Origin: Rhizophagus clarus
Taxonomy: Eukaryota; Glomeromycota; Glomeromycetes; Glomerales; Glomeraceae
DNA length: 64,000 nt
Direction of reading: 5' to 3'
NCBI GenBank assembly: GCA_015698045.1
Contig: BLAL01000324.1
Location: 1,076,501-1,140,500 of the forward strand
The notes beneath the pieces are model-generated. The model did no database searches. It had not been told where the DNA came from and was given only the letters and a program-made list of their open reading frames with translations. A program made the position numbers and the translations under genes. Below are positions 45,514 to 58,309 of the stretch, in pieces; within the stretch, counting starts at the first letter, position 1, and each line of letters starts with the position of its first letter.

Positions 45514-46514
45514 TAGATCTACGCATGAGCACTTTCTTTATAAAATAAAATAAATAAAAATAAATTGTACTTTCCTTATCGAAATCATTATGCAATGATA
45601 GAATCAATTAAGACTCATGCCGGACGACGCAACATTTGTGCCATCATGTCTATTAGAATTATATAGTCCTTCATTGCACTCCGAAATAATAACTTTTTTT
45701 CATATCTCACCAGGTTTTACTTCTATCGATATTTATTCACATTTCATTAGAACCCTTGGCAGATATTTTAATTTCCTCAAAATTTTGCGATTTTATGAAC
45801 TTTGCCAATCAAGAATCACGTAGATCGGCAAAAATAAATTACACCTTTTAATTGCGTAGCGATTATTTTGTAATTGACATAAATTTTTTTATTGTGAAGT
45901 CCAGCTCTACTTATTATTTGATTTTATTAATACTAAAATACAATCTTATCTATGTTTCTATTTTCCCCCCATAATACCTAACTATTCTGACAATTTTTTT
46001 TTTTATCTAAAAATTTTCCCTTTTGTCATATGCAAAACTATATTAAGAGGTAATATGTTACATAATTTTTTTTTTCTTTTTCGTTAATTTAATATCGAAA
46101 AAAGCTTATAAAGATAACATATGTTTGTGAATTTTATGACATAATTGTATCGTAAGTTTTACGAAGTTTTCGATCCCGATCGACAGGGCGCAGTTCATGT
46201 AATCCTAAAGTACGCTTAACATTTTAATGAACTCATATTTTAAGGTCACTCACTATATATATAATTGCTATTTACTTGAATTAAAAAAAAAGGATTAATA
46301 TAATATCCTTAATTACTATTAATTATTATATTTTCATTCCAAGTACGACAAACCTTTTTAGATTGTTGATGAATAAATTTATTGCGCTGAATAAAATATA
46401 ATGTCAATTTTTGAAATAAAAAACCAACCCAATACTATATCTGTACAAAAAAAAAAAAAAAGGTATATATATAATTATAGTCACTATTTATAAAAAAAAA
46501 AGTTTTTCACCCCA
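45514..46514. other. Gene-free spacer
   Basis: AT-rich downstream flank of the F-box gene. A 68-codon plus-strand frame at 45617 has no recognisable features and was not accepted. Confidence 0.4.
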
Positions 46515-47987
46515 TTAAAAATTTACATTATTCCTTTCAAAATCACATCTAAAATCTTTAATAACTCCATCATTTTTATATTTGTTAATAAGTTTTAAAT
46601 ATTCTTCTTTACTATAAATATGATCAGATGTTAAAAAAGAAAGTTGAAAACTACCTTTCCAATTTTCTAAAAATGTCTCCAAAGATTTTAGTGAAAATTT
46701 AAAATAATCACAAAATCTTATTTCCCTTAAATTATTTGGTGTCACTTTATTTAATACTTTAGATAAATTTTCTCCATATATTAATTTCATTTCTTGTGAT
46801 TCTTCAATAACGTTAGCATCCAGCATATCTAATACTCGTAATTCTTTACAAATCCTAAGTAATTTTTCGAATTCATTGAAATGTATTTTTGATGATGGAA
46901 ACGTAAGAGATAAATGTTCTATTAGAGGACAACATTCATAAATCTTTTGAATTAGAATAAGTGAATCTTCATAAAAATTATAATTAATATCAAAACTATT
47001 AATTGAAATTTTTCTAAGATGACCTCCACTATTCTTAATTATACAAACGACTGTGTTAATTAGAATATAATCACATAATTGAAGAGTTTCAAGATTACGA
47101 TAAGTTGAATTTGAAAATTTCTCATCATAATAAAAATCAAATATAGGATGAAAATTAAGTTTCAATGCTTTTAAATTATAAAGTTCTGGAAGTATCTCTG
47201 AAGGAAATGTATAAATAGAACCTTCTCGAAAACTTGATATAAAATGAGTTAAAGTATGTGATTTTTTTACTAATGCCAAAAAAATTTCATCGTAGGTATC
47301 TTCTTCAACATAATCATCAAAATCATTTTCCCATTTAAAATATTTTAAATTCTTCTGATTTTCTATCAATTTAACAATTCCACGATTAACTTTTGTGTCA
47401 GTATTAAAAATGATGATATTTTGAATACAATGACAGATACGCGCTAATCCATAAAAGTATATAGAATCTATAGAGCTATCACATTTTAATTCACTTAATA
47501 ACTCAAAACGCATTGTGGCTTCTGGAAAATAAAATAATTGATGTTCCATTGATCTCATATCTAAAAATCGAAAATCTGGACATTTCTTCATTAAGAGTTT
47601 ATAAACTTCTTGCTGTAAAAGAAACCTATTATAAGGCGAAGAAGATGGTATATTGATTATATCGTTAATAACATTTACATTAATACTTCTACAAAAAGAT
47701 AAATAATCAAATAAAGGTGGGAAGTATTGTAATTTTGAAGGTAATCTAATTCCTTGACTTAATAAACATTCTTTTGTTTCATCTGATATATTTAAAGTAA
47801 TAATGATAAATAGATAATATTTCTTTTTATAATTTAAATAATCAAAACGCCAAGGATTTTTCCATAAAATCGGAACCACAGTTTCACACCAAAGTCTATT
47901 AACTAATAAGCATGAAAAAAGGGATTTTGAATCATCCTGTAACTCCTCAAATAATAAAAAAAGTATATCTTTATTAAGATTAGACAT
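46515..47987 (-). CDS. F-box and leucine-rich-repeat-like protein
   Basis: A single-exon frame of 490 residues. The N-terminus is an F-box: LNKDILFLLFEELQDDSKSL, then SCLLVNRLWCETVVPILWKN (about residues 4-45). That is the motif that binds Skp1 in SCF ubiquitin ligases. The rest has irregular leucine-rich segments (YNLKALKLNF, RNLETLQLCD, LIEHLSLTFP, KELRVLDML, NNLREIRFCD) that would form a curved substrate-binding surface. Such F-box/LRR proteins are greatly expanded in Rhizophagus. The start is supported by the F-box lying right at the N-terminus. It appears intact; the substrate is unknown. Confidence 0.88.
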   Translation of the reverse strand: MSNLNKDILFLLFEELQDDSKSLFSCLLVNRLWCETVVPILWKNPWRFDYLNYKKKYYLFIIITLNISDETKECLLSQGIRLPSKLQYFPPLFDYLSFCRSINVNVINDIINIPSSSPYNRFLLQQEVYKLLMKKCPDFRFLDMRSMEHQLFYFPEATMRFELLSELKCDSSIDSIYFYGLARICHCIQNIIIFNTDTKVNRGIVKLIENQKNLKYFKWENDFDDYVEEDTYDEIFLALVKKSHTLTHFISSFREGSIYTFPSEILPELYNLKALKLNFHPIFDFYYDEKFSNSTYRNLETLQLCDYILINTVVCIIKNSGGHLRKISINSFDINYNFYEDSLILIQKIYECCPLIEHLSLTFPSSKIHFNEFEKLLRICKELRVLDMLDANVIEESQEMKLIYGENLSKVLNKVTPNNLREIRFCDYFKFSLKSLETFLENWKGSFQLSFLTSDHIYSKEEYLKLINKYKNDGVIKDFRCDFERNNVNF

Positions 47988-50900
47988 TTAAAAGGAAATA
48001 AAATGTCGTAAGAGAATCTCAGTGTTCCGACTAATCCAAGTATTTTTAAGAGTTTATTGAAAAAAAAAATGACGTAATTAACTTATCATTAAGTATATTT
48101 GGGCATTGATTGAAAAATATGACGTAATAAAGAGAAACTGACGTAACAAATGGCACTAAATACAAATAATTTATAAATCTGCTTTTCCCGTTGGAAATTT
48201 TTTTTTTTTTTTTTTTTGGAGATAAGAAAAAGAAAGAAAATTTGATGTAAACTATAAAAATTAAACCGGAAATTTATATTTATATACATTGTCAATCTCC
48301 AAATATTAATTTATCCATAATTGGTTTGTTAGAAAGAAAGAACTATCGCATGCCTGAAATAGAGTAGTTTCGCTGACCAACCATGTGCTGTCATGTGCCA
48401 AAAAAATTAAGATAAAACAATGAATTTATTAAATTTAGAATAGATTGAATTAAACCAAGTTTCCTTTTTCCTAGTATGAAAAACTATATTTTAATAATAA
48501 TAAAAAAGTTATAAAAAGACTATTTATTAGGAGTTTTTTTTCAATTTTTTTTTTTAAAAAAAATAATTACACATTTGAGCATTAAAATATAAATAAACTT
48601 CAATTCTTTAGTAAATATTCTATTGATATTTTATAAAAAAAAAATAACGAGCGCGGTTCATAACAAGAAAAAAAAAATTTTTTTTTTTTAGGTATATAAA
48701 ATAAACGCAGATTCTGATCCATGCCGTTCTTTATATTTGTATACGTAATATGGTCACATGAGTTTAACAAAATATTTTAAGTCTCGTGATTTTCATTGAT
48801 AACATCGGAAACACTCGGTATACAGAGCAGTTAAGGAATAGAACTATTCTAAAAATAGCAGAGATGTACACGTTACATCAAAATAAAATTAAACTTCGAT
48901 TTATATTTTAATATAAATATGATGCATGTAGGCTTTATTTTTAATTTGAACAAAAAGTAAATTTAACCAGGTCTTTGTCATTCATCTCCTTAACTCTAAT
49001 AAAAATCAATGATTCTAAACTACAAAAAAAAAAAAATTAGATTTTTACGAAAATAAAAATGCATAACCATTTTGAGAGTTTCATATATGAATTAATTGTA
49101 AATAGCTTCAATTTTTAATTTTCTAATTTTTAATTATTGCATAAATTTCGTAATAGAATTATAATTGAATTAATAATAATAAATAAATAAATAAAAAAAA
49201 AAAAAAAAAATATGCATTATTAGAAATGTTCGAAAATTTTGATTGTGTTCACTAATCGTCCTAAATTAACCAGTTTATAATCTTGTTTATTTGGTACCAA
49301 AATACCATTAACAGATAGTTATTTGTGATATTTTCAGATCGTAAAAAAAAGCCACATTCTTTTTCTAGATATTGACGTAATTCTTTTCCATTCTATTGAG
49401 TTGAATCAAAAAGATCATGGCAGGCATATTAATGTTACGCAAGATCATAATTTTTGATATGGCAACTACTAAAATAATATGGTTCATCAAAAATTAAACG
49501 TTACACGGCATTATTATTAATAAAAACTTTCGTTGCCGATCCATTTTTAATATAGAAAGATAAAAATAATAATTGCCTACATTTACACTAAAAAAAATTT
49601 TCTTGTACGATACTTAAAATCCATTAAAAATACATACATACCTAATTAGGAAAATTTAAATTATCTAGGAATCGGAATGTTAGAAGAACCGTGTTGTACA
49701 AAAATGATAATCAGTTCGTGTTCCGTGAGAAATATGCGCCACAAAAAAATTTTTCGGATTAAGTTACGATAATTGATAACTTTATTTCATCATACATTAA
49801 TTAAGTTTTCTTTCAATAATTCCGTTATTATTTATGAAAAATGACACTTTTGTATTAATTATTTTAAATGTGAATACGTGATTAATTAAAATTGAATAAA
49901 AATTTCTTTTTTCTCTCATTTATGCCGTGTATAATTTGAATTGGAATGAAAACGATTAACAAGTAATTGGATTTTCTCAATAGAACGGAAATGAAGTAAA
50001 AAAATATGGATGAGTAAAAAGAAAGACATTAGAAACGTGGAGCTGTTTACTCACAGGATAACCATCGCTTATGATTACCTTTTAACGAAACGTAAAAGAA
50101 GTAGAGTATTATTAGTCCAGAGGACTGCAGAATTCTACACCGGTGACACAAGATATCCCTGATCTTGCATACATCACGAATCGCATGGGAAAACTCGCAA
50201 AAAACGATATCCGGATCTATTTGCAGGGTTACATGTAAAATATTAGGAGGTGACAAATAATGAGCGACAATTAGCAGAAAAGCTAGGATGTGACGCCACG
50301 TGACAAATTCCCGACTATCCTATACCTAATCCTAATTCTTAAGTTGATCACGGATTTATTAGCAGTTAGATTATTTTCACGTAATTGATTTTTTTTTTTT
50401 ATCGTTTCTTTCGTTTACCCTTCATCCAAACATAAAAATAAGCATAAAAATAATTAAGATCGAAATAAACTAATGCTATAATAATCAACACAATTGTATC
50501 ACATTCCTACCAACATTATATGTAATTCTGACCAGCATTATACTTACAGCATAAGTTGACTCGTACGTTTTCAATGCAAATGAACAAATTTTTATTTTTC
50601 ATAAAATAAACGTAACAGGTAAAGATTATATGCAAAGATCAACATATATTCATGAGAAACGCATCTATTTTTAACGATAGAATATTTAAAACAGGATTTT
50701 ATATTTATTTGTGGCTTTCGATAAATAATAATGAAGATTGACATCGTAAACGGTTTTTTTTTGTACCTACTCATTGTTCAATGAATAAAATTAAATTTAA
50801 ACCATATTCTGTACTGATATCAAGTTGCATTAGTAATTACATAATAAAGGTACAAATATATTGTTAAAAAAAAGATAAAATCAAATGTGGAGTCGTGGAA

Positions 50901-51786
50901 GAAAAACATTATTTCCTGTATAAACTTGATACAATGCAAAGTGATCGGCAACTCCCACGTTTTTAGAGTTTAATTTTTGTAAAATGTTACATTAATGGAA
51001 AAACAGCAACATGGGATCAACATTTCTTTCACAGAATGACTAACGAAAAAAAGTATACATAAATACAATAAAAAAAAAACATAACATAAACAGACTAAAA
51101 TATAAATACTATTTCTATTGTACTAATGAAAGTTATAATTATTTGTATTCTATAAAAAAACCATTCTAATTATAATCGTGGTTAGCTCAGATCGTTCAAG
51201 TTTCTACTTCAGCTCAGAGTTGTTGAGTCAATATTTTTGTTTGTTCTTTCTACACCGGTTTATATCCAAAAAGAATTTAACGTTTATAACTCTTATAAAA
51301 AACTAGGTTATATAAAAAGTAGACTATATTTTAATTTAATTAATATTTAATAATTGTTTAAAATATATGATACTAATTATTAATTTAAGAATTATGGCAC
51401 AATTTCCTTTTTGATGACGAACAACTCATTCATAAATGTATTTTCCTCATCATTGAGAAAGGGCCACGTTTGGCATGGTTGAATTGTGATAGACAAGCGC
51501 ATAGTAGTCATTCAACAAATCAAAATCAAACGACTGATTTAAATGAAATAAATATAAGTTTAATTTTTAAAAATAAATAAATAAATAAAAAAAGAGATTA
51601 GCTTGTTACGCTTAATTCTCTTAAAACCAATAATATTAAGCCCATTCATTTTTACAAATGATTAGTAAATTATTTGATTGTAAAGGGAAAAGAAATTATT
51701 TAATAATAATATACTTAAATTTACTCTAAACCCATTTAAATATCACCAAACGGAAAACCATGTTCGATCACGTGACAGAAACACCT
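47988..51786. other. Long gene-free region
   Basis: AT-rich, with homopolymer runs (48196-48220, 48545-48565, 49190-49210). I found no frame with family features, no clear inverted repeat and no tRNA. Short frames here look like chance. Confidence 0.45.
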
Positions 51787-52255
51787 ATCAACCATCATCA
51801 TACTCCGTAAAAAAAAAGCCTCGTATCATGTTACCCAAGTGGTTTATGGTCCTTCGTGATACCAATAATGGTTTATGACTCCACCAAATAAGCCTGTTTC
51901 GTTGAAACTATGCCCTGATGACTAACCTCAATGATGATCACCATATACAGTACACTTTTACACACACACACCATTTTTATTTATTAGAAATAATGGCTAG
52001 TAAATAATAAGTTTATCTAAAAAAAAATAAAAAAAAACCGTTAGTACGGCTTGTATCAAGTGGAAATGAAGTCTCAATCCACTACCATACTCCATAAAAA
52101 AAAGCCTCTGAGAAAAAGATGGTACCATGCTACCCAAGTGGTCCCTACTGTCATGGTCCTTCGGGGTACCACTGATGGTTTACGACACCACCAAACAGGT
52201 ATTAATCGACTTTTTTTATTCTGTAAGCATGTTTCATTAAAACTGTGCTAAGCAG
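51787..52255 (+). repeat. Pair of diverged direct repeats
   Basis: 51795-51915 and 52075-52235 share CATACTCC(G/A)TAAAAAAAAGCCTC, CATG(T/C)TACCCAAGTGGT, ATGGTCCTTCG and the TTT(A/C)CGAC/ATGACTCCACCAAA words in the same order. The second copy is longer by an insertion with CCCTACTGTC. No gene is recognised; it could be a decayed duplicate of a short element. Confidence 0.7.
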
Positions 52256-53163
52256 GGAGCGCATGCTTACCTTAACACAATATATTCCATATATTAAATT
52301 TATAAAAAAAAAAAAAAAAAAAAAAATGGTAAAAAATAAAAAAGGGTATAAAAAATAAAAAAGTGGTTAAAGGGAAAAAAGAGAAATATGATGTATATAT
52401 ATAATTTTGATGGCCATCCATTGAAATACATTTTTGGATATCTTTGCATAAGTCATTTGTATCCTTGTTAGTAAAAATCAGTCATAAATTTGTATCACCA
52501 TATCGTCTATTTCTTATGACATTTATAGTATGTGGTTTCTATTTATTATTGAATTTATTAATTAAACCTAATTATAAATTTCATTTAATTATGAGTATTA
52601 TGAGTAATTGTTAGTTTCATGAGTAATCATTATGAATTTTATTAATTGGGAGCACGCAAATTTAAGAAGTTAATTTCTTAGTGCCGTAATTTTGGTCAAA
52701 ATTACGTGATCGAACCTAGGCTTTATAAAAGAATAATATATCATGTCATAAGCTTCTGTCGAATTAATTAAATTTATATCATACAAAAATTATTGTCAAT
52801 TTGCGGAAAGTTTATTGGCTAATATGATACAGATAAGTTTTTTTTTTTATGTAATTATTTTGAAGAGTGATAATTCTATATATAACAAGAGTCAATGCAG
52901 TAGTGAGTTTGGATACTATTCCAAATGCGAAGAAAAAGAACTAAAATAATAAAAAATTTTTTTGTTTTTTGAATCTTAAAGAAAATGTATAAGGAATTTA
53001 GTTAATTATATGTGAGATTAATCAGTAATAAATAATCATGGACAGTACACAAGATAATAGAGTGAAAATTATAACGGACAATCAAGAGATAAAAGAGTAC
53101 TAGGTACGGGATCACTATACAAATTGGACGCATCAGAATTGTTGATTTCTAACATGTCCAAAA
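52256..53163. other. Gene-free spacer
   Basis: AT-rich, with an A run at 52303-52326 and AAAAAATAAAAAAG words. Near 52691 is the small palindrome TAATTTTGGTCAAAATTA. No gene. Confidence 0.4.
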
Positions 53164-53853
53164 TTAAAAGAATTTTGTCATGGAAATATTACATTGGTTT
53201 AATATATGAGCCATCTGTTGCTCTAAAATTTGAACCCGCTGTTCAAGATTTCTTTCGTAAACACCTTCACACATTTCGTTATAGGTATTATCAAGATTAT
53301 TAAGATTATTAAAATAATCGAACGAAGCTGATGATGTTGTGGGAAGATTTGGAGAAATTATCATTGGATTTCCCTGATGTAAAGATGATTGAATTTGTAA
53401 GCCTTGTAAATTTAATAACGAGAAAAGTTTGGTGTCAATGCTTCGGGTTTTTATTGTATTATTTATATTCTCCGAACTGGTCTCATTGTCTTGCATGACA
53501 TTATCGTCTGAAGTAGTAAATTGCTCGTAAGAAAGAAATGTTAACCCTCTAGCTTGATCGTGCAGTTTTTGTGCATCTATTGCCATCTTCCGATAAGTGT
53601 TTTTAACATCTTCAGGTTCTTCAGCCCATAAATGACTCGCAAGTGAAGAAACGTTCGATCGGTGACAAGCAACCTTCTGCAATTTTAATTGCTTAACTAA
53701 TGCCATCCTATATGCTATAAAAGCGTTAGGAATTCTCACTGATTCTACTTTACTAGAAGAGATGTCCATTGGAATAAGATCTTGAGCTGTGATAATTGGA
53801 GGGTAGGAAGGTCTAACATTGTTTTTTATTTGAGAAAAGTTTGAACCATTCAT
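53164..53853 (-). CDS. HMG-box (MATA-HMG-like) DNA-binding protein
   Basis: 229 residues in one exon. The HMG box lies at about residues 40-110: RIPNAFIAYRMALVKQLKLQ, HRSNVSSLASHLWAEEP, EDVKNTYRKMAIDAQKLHDQ. The aromatic and Trp positions expected of the three-helix fold are present. The box fits the MATA-HMG family, which is known to be greatly expanded in Rhizophagus and related to sex-locus HMG genes. After the box comes a disordered region and a C-terminal coiled-coil-like stretch (YERNLEQRVQILEQQMAHIL), probably for dimerisation. Function here: sequence-specific or architectural DNA binding in the nucleus; target unknown. It appears intact. Confidence 0.88.
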   Translation of the reverse strand: MNGSNFSQIKNNVRPSYPPIITAQDLIPMDISSSKVESVRIPNAFIAYRMALVKQLKLQKVACHRSNVSSLASHLWAEEPEDVKNTYRKMAIDAQKLHDQARGLTFLSYEQFTTSDDNVMQDNETSSENINNTIKTRSIDTKLFSLLNLQGLQIQSSLHQGNPMIISPNLPTTSSASFDYFNNLNNLDNTYNEMCEGVYERNLEQRVQILEQQMAHILNQCNISMTKFF

Positions 53854-54943
53854 TTTTTTGAATTTTTTAATTATTGGAACTGGAATCTCGAATTATGGAA
53901 ATTTTTTAGGAATATTATTAATAAAAATTTTATATAAAAAATAAAAAATGAAATAAAAATAAAAGAATACGAAAAGTGTATATAAATTATTTAAGCCACT
54001 TGATATGTTATAATAATTAATTTTATTTCTTATTTCTTAATATAACAATTCATTAACATATCAGATATGTCTGGATTTACTAACGTTTCAAAATTATACA
54101 GTATTTGTTCAACGGTTATAATTTAATAAGTGTCAAAAAAGTCTTTAAAGACAATATGCAAGCTCAAATTTCCTCTATATCAATAAAAATCATTTAAACT
54201 CACAAAAATCATAAAATAATAACAATCTTTGGAAACTTTTGAATGAAATTATTTATTATATGTGGCGTAATCCTGAAAAGGGAAGGTTTGTTTTAATCGA
54301 TGATTACAATTAAGGAACACAACATTTTGTGTGATAATGTCAAATAAAGTTTCTCTTTCAATAAATGAAAGAAATTTTAGGTATTTCTTGAATGAGACTT
54401 AATATAAGATTCGATTGTATAAAACAAATTTATTGTCAATTACAATAAAATTACTATATAGTGCCTAATTAGAAATGTATTTGCTTTAATTATTGTATAA
54501 GCCATCAATAAATAATCTATTTTTTTTCTCTTTTCATATAAATTATTTTAAGGGTAACTTTTGCGTTATTTGTATCCGATAAAAATAATACATAAATAAT
54601 ATTAACCAAATTCGGTTTTTACTTTTTCCGTCAACGTCGTATGATAAGTAAATTATATAATATGAAATCATATCGAAACATTGCAGCTTGTATTATAACT
54701 ATAACGTAAACGAGATTATTATAATACAAAATTTAAATAATTTATTATATTAATATGCATTAATGAATAGTAAAATATTTGAAATGTTTATTTAAAAAAA
54801 AATATTCTATAAATAGGTAGTAAGTATAGATACTATTCTGAACGGTTATGAGAAAAAGGATTAAATAATAAAAACTTTTTTTTTACGAAAGGATCCGAAC
54901 AACGAATTTAAATTAAATATATAAGAAATTTAGTTAATTATAA
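53854..54943. repeat. Tandem duplication, copy 1: upstream flank of the HMG gene
   Basis: Collinear with about 55870-56630 at landmarks such as AAATTATTTATTATATGTGG with CGTAATCCTGAAAAGG (54246 and 56211), AAATGAAAGAAATTTTAGG and CGTATGATAAGTAAAT. Gene plus upstream region were therefore duplicated head-to-tail with a period of about 1.9 kb. Confidence 0.8.
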
Positions 54944-55481
54944 TTAATCTAAATTAAAAGAATTTTGCCATGGAAATGCATAATATATGAGCTCTAAAAT
55001 TTGAACCCATTGTTCAAGATTTCTTTCGTAAACACCTTTATACATTTCGTTATAGGTATTATCAAGATTATTAAGATTATTAAAATAATCGAATGAAAAT
55101 GTTGCGGGAAGATTACCATCAACATACATAGGAGAAATTATCATTGGATTTCCCTGTTGTAAAGATGGTTGAATTTGTAAACCTTGTAAATTCTAACACT
55201 TTATTGTATTATTTATATTCTCGAAAGAAATGTTAACCCTTTACCTGATTATGCATCATTTGCGCATCTATTACCATCTTCCGATAAGTATTTTTAACAT
55301 CTTCAGGTTCTTCAGGTTCTTCAGCCCATAAACGACTCGCAAGAAAAGAAACGTTCGATCGGTGACAAGCAACCTTCTGTGATTTTAATTGCTTAGCTAA
55401 TGACATCCTATATGCTACTGTTACCGATTGTCCCTGGCTTTGTAATAATATAAACAGCAATTTAACAACGCGATGAAACAA
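54944..55481 (-). pseudogene. Second HMG-box gene, broken copy
   Basis: Duplicate of the gene at 53164. The HMG box is readable from VAYRMSLAKQLKSQKVACHR to YRKMVIDAQ, with a short EEPEEP duplication relative to the intact copy. The tail (FDYFNNLNNLDNTYNEM, then VYERNLEQWVQIL) lies at 54944-55144. The middle region has deletions and the frame is not continuous between 55144 and 55240. The N-terminal part is missing: homology to the intact gene stops at 55418, where an LTR begins. It is therefore inactive as a full protein, although the box itself could still be translated from within the LTR. Confidence 0.8.
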
Positions 55482-55830
55482 AGTATATTTATTATAGTTA
55501 GGCGAACGCTGGTAGGCGAATATAGAGACAAAGAATAATCAAAAAGGTTGTTTAACGAGTCTAATAACTAATTTGTTAACACTACCGATATTCTTCTCCT
55601 TTTTATTTGTAATATTCAGGTCTTTTTATAACAATTTTCTCTATCTCTTTTTCACCAATATCTCACGATGAGTCATATCTACAATATAATTATGTTACTG
55701 GTAATGGATGGATGAAACAATTAATAAAAATAAGGAATTGTTATCATCGTCATCCACTTTTAATTATACGTGAACTGACAAAAATAGAAAACTGATACTA
55801 TTGTACAATTGTTATATCCAATGGACAACA
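55419..55830 (-). mobile_element. Solo LTR-like fragment inside the second HMG gene (~412 bp)
   Basis: On the minus strand it starts TGTTGTCCATTGG and ends GACAATCGGTAACA. It has TATAAAAAGACC (about 55630) and AATAAATATACTTTGTTTC near its 3' end. The 3' terminal AATCGGTAACA is shared with the LTR at 25718. No matching target duplication is found; sequence of the target gene was lost at the site. Fossil; no retroelement genes nearby. Confidence 0.6.
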
Positions 55831-56885
55831 AATATGGAGTGTTATTCACATTACTTTTTTTGCAAAATTTGTTCATTCATTCATTGAATTTTTTTTTATT
55901 GAAATGTTGGAATTTCGAAATTTGTAAATTTTTTTGGGGATATGTAATATTAATAAAATTTATAAAAAAAAAAAAAAATAAATAAATAAATCAAATAAGA
56001 GAGGTGTATATAAATTATCTAAGCCACTTGTCATGTTAATAATTAATTTATTTTCTTAATATAACAATTAATTAACTGGATTAATTCACATTTCAAAATT
56101 ATACAGTATTTATATATCGGTTATAGTTTGTAAATAATGTGTCAATAATTTTTTAACGACAACATGTAAGTTTAAATTTCCTCTAAAATTTGGAAACTTT
56201 TGAATGAAATTATTTATTATATGTGGCGTAATCCTGAAAAGGAAGGTTTGCTTTAATCGATTATTACAATTAAGGAACACAACATTTATGTGTGATATTA
56301 AAACAAAGGTTTATTTTCAATAAATGAAAGAAATTTTAGGTATTTCTTGAATGAGATTTGACGATTGTATATAGTAAAACAATTTATTACAATTACAATA
56401 AAATTACTATAGTGTTTTAATTATTGTAAAAGCCATCAACAAATAATCCATTTATTTATTTATTTATTTTTCACATAAATAATTATGAAAGGGTAACTTT
56501 TGCGCTATTTATAATCCGATAAAAATAATATATATGCAACAACGTTTTGAAATTAACCATATCCGGATTTTATCACCGTCGTATGATAAGTAAATATATA
56601 ATATGAAAATCATATCGAGACAGCACACAGCAAAAAAAACTTTGCAGTACAAAATATGGAACTATATCGGATACTCGTCGTACGCATATTTTAACATAAT
56701 TATCTTTAGTAAATTGAGGCAAATTTCGTTTGCGAAATCAAACGAGAAGCATAGAATATTAATAAAGGAAATTTAAATGAGGATCTAAATAATATTATCA
56801 ATTAACGACACTAATTATAATTCTAAATAAAAATGTCTAGCTGTAACCTGCTGCTTCGCATCAGGTATTAATCGATCATAGTAAT
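55831..56885. repeat. Tandem duplication, copy 2: upstream flank of the broken HMG gene
   Basis: Matches 53854-54700 collinearly from about 55870 to 56630. The remainder up to 56885 is AT-rich without a gene. Confidence 0.7.
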
Positions 56886-56888
56886 ATA

Positions 56889-57135
56889 TGACCCGCCATC
56901 GGTCAAAAGTTATCCTGGATGCATCCCGGGTAACTTTGGATTTATGAATAACTACCCTAGATACACTCAAGGTATTCCCTAGATGCATCCGGGGTAGTAC
57001 CTAGGATTTTTGCATATTTACCCTGGATGAACACTCTACCTGGGATGGATATTATCATTCAACATAAATAAAATTTTTTAATCGGCTTAAACTTAAATCT
57101 GGCCGGCATTAAAATTTGACTGGAGTTGCTCAAAC
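56889..57135. mobile_element. Partial element with TGACCCGCC terminus and CCCTAGATGCATCCGG repeats
   Basis: TA-TGACCCGCCATCGGTCAAAAG is very like the left end of the element at 8711. After it, words such as CCTGGATGCATCCCGGGTA and CCCTAGATGCATCCGGGGTA repeat every ~50 bp. No mirrored right end was found, so it is truncated or its end has diverged. At 57100-57165 GGCCGGCAT...CCCGGCCAAAATTAGC looks like part of another repeat. Confidence 0.5.
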
Positions 57136-57199
57136 AATCCCGGCCAAAATTAGCTAAAGGAATGTTCGGAAAACAGACTATATAGAAAATGTATGGCAT

Positions 57200-57900
57200 A
57201 TGCAAAACAATTAAGAAGAATCGTTTTTTTTTAAAATGAATGATTAAAAAACATCAATTAAACAAAATTATTCTTTAATTAATTAAAATAATTTAAAAAA
57301 TCTTTTTTTTAATCGTTTTTATCAAAAAAAAAAAAAAAATAAAAATGATTTTTTAATTTCTTTTGATCGTTTTAACTAAGAAAAAATCATTTTTTTTATA
57401 AATCAAAAGATCAAGAAAACTCGGTTCTTAATCAAAACGATTAAGAATAAATTGTTTTTTCGATTTTTTCCAATTAAATAAAATGAATCGTTTTGTTTAA
57501 ATGAAAAGATTAAAAAAAAATCGGTTGTTTTTTAGAATAAATCGATTAAAAAAAATTGTTTTTTTTTAAATGAACCGAAAAAGAATCATTTTTTCGATTA
57601 AAACAATTAAAAAAAAAATTAGTTTTCAATTAAAACAAAGTCGTTTTTTTTTAATTAAACCGATTTATAAAAGGCTTTTTTTTTTATAAAACCATTAAAA
57701 AAATAAAGTATTTTTCTCAATAATTTTTAGCTTAAAAACCGTTAAAAAAAATTAAAAAATAAATTTAGTAAACTGTTAAATTTTTTGATTAAGCATTATC
57801 TAATTTAAAAAAAAATTAATTTGAGTGTCCGGTTTAATAAACTGTTAAAAAAAATCCATTTTTTAAGTGTTAGTTTAAAAAAACTGTTAAAGGAGTAATT
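57200..57900. repeat. Degenerate AATCGTTTTTTTT / AAAAAACGATT array
   Basis: About fifteen irregular units of 30-50 bp in which GATTAAAAAA and AATCGTTTTTT words alternate, so the region can fold on itself repeatedly. No gene. Confidence 0.65.
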
Positions 57901-57938
57901 ATTAATCATTCAGTTGAGCAAACTGAAAATAATTATTA

Positions 57939-58110
57939 ATTATTGTCAGTCTATTAGGATCATGCTGATTTTGACGGACTGATATTTTTTGAAAATGGCT
58001 AAATAATTGATATTTTGTTATTTAATGGTTATTTTGGCAATCAGATATACTTTCATTTACTGTACAGTAAATATAACAATAGCATGACCTTTTCTGACTG
58101 ACGCAATAAC
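57939..58110. mobile_element. MITE-like element, copy 2 of the family at 35351
   Basis: TATTGTCAGTCTATTAGGAT and CATGCTGATTTTG at the left, CATGACC...CTGACTGACGCAATAAC at the right. The interior ATTTTGTTATTTAATGG and ATTTTGGCAATCAGATA is shared with copy 1. Confidence 0.75.
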
Positions 58111-58309
58111 TATTATTTATTCAGTTTAATAAACCGAAAAAAAAATTTTTTTTAATAATATCCGGTTTAACTGCATGGTATCGATCGTATGACATACCGA
58201 TCCGATTCACAGTATTCATTCAACTTCAATTTTTTTTTTCTTTTGTAATTGTTTTATTGATTATTTAAGTTTCAGTTTCTTGGACTTATTGTCTTGACAT
58301 ACTGAGGAT

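Noticed and set aside
45617-45823. 68-codon plus-strand frame (MPDDATFVPSC...)
   Set aside because: Composition not obviously random, but there is no motif, neighbour or exon continuation to support it.
51180-51240. tRNA-like start GGTTAGCTCAGATCG
   Set aside because: No anticodon arm or GGTTCRA T-loop follows at the right distance, and no acceptor stem pairs.
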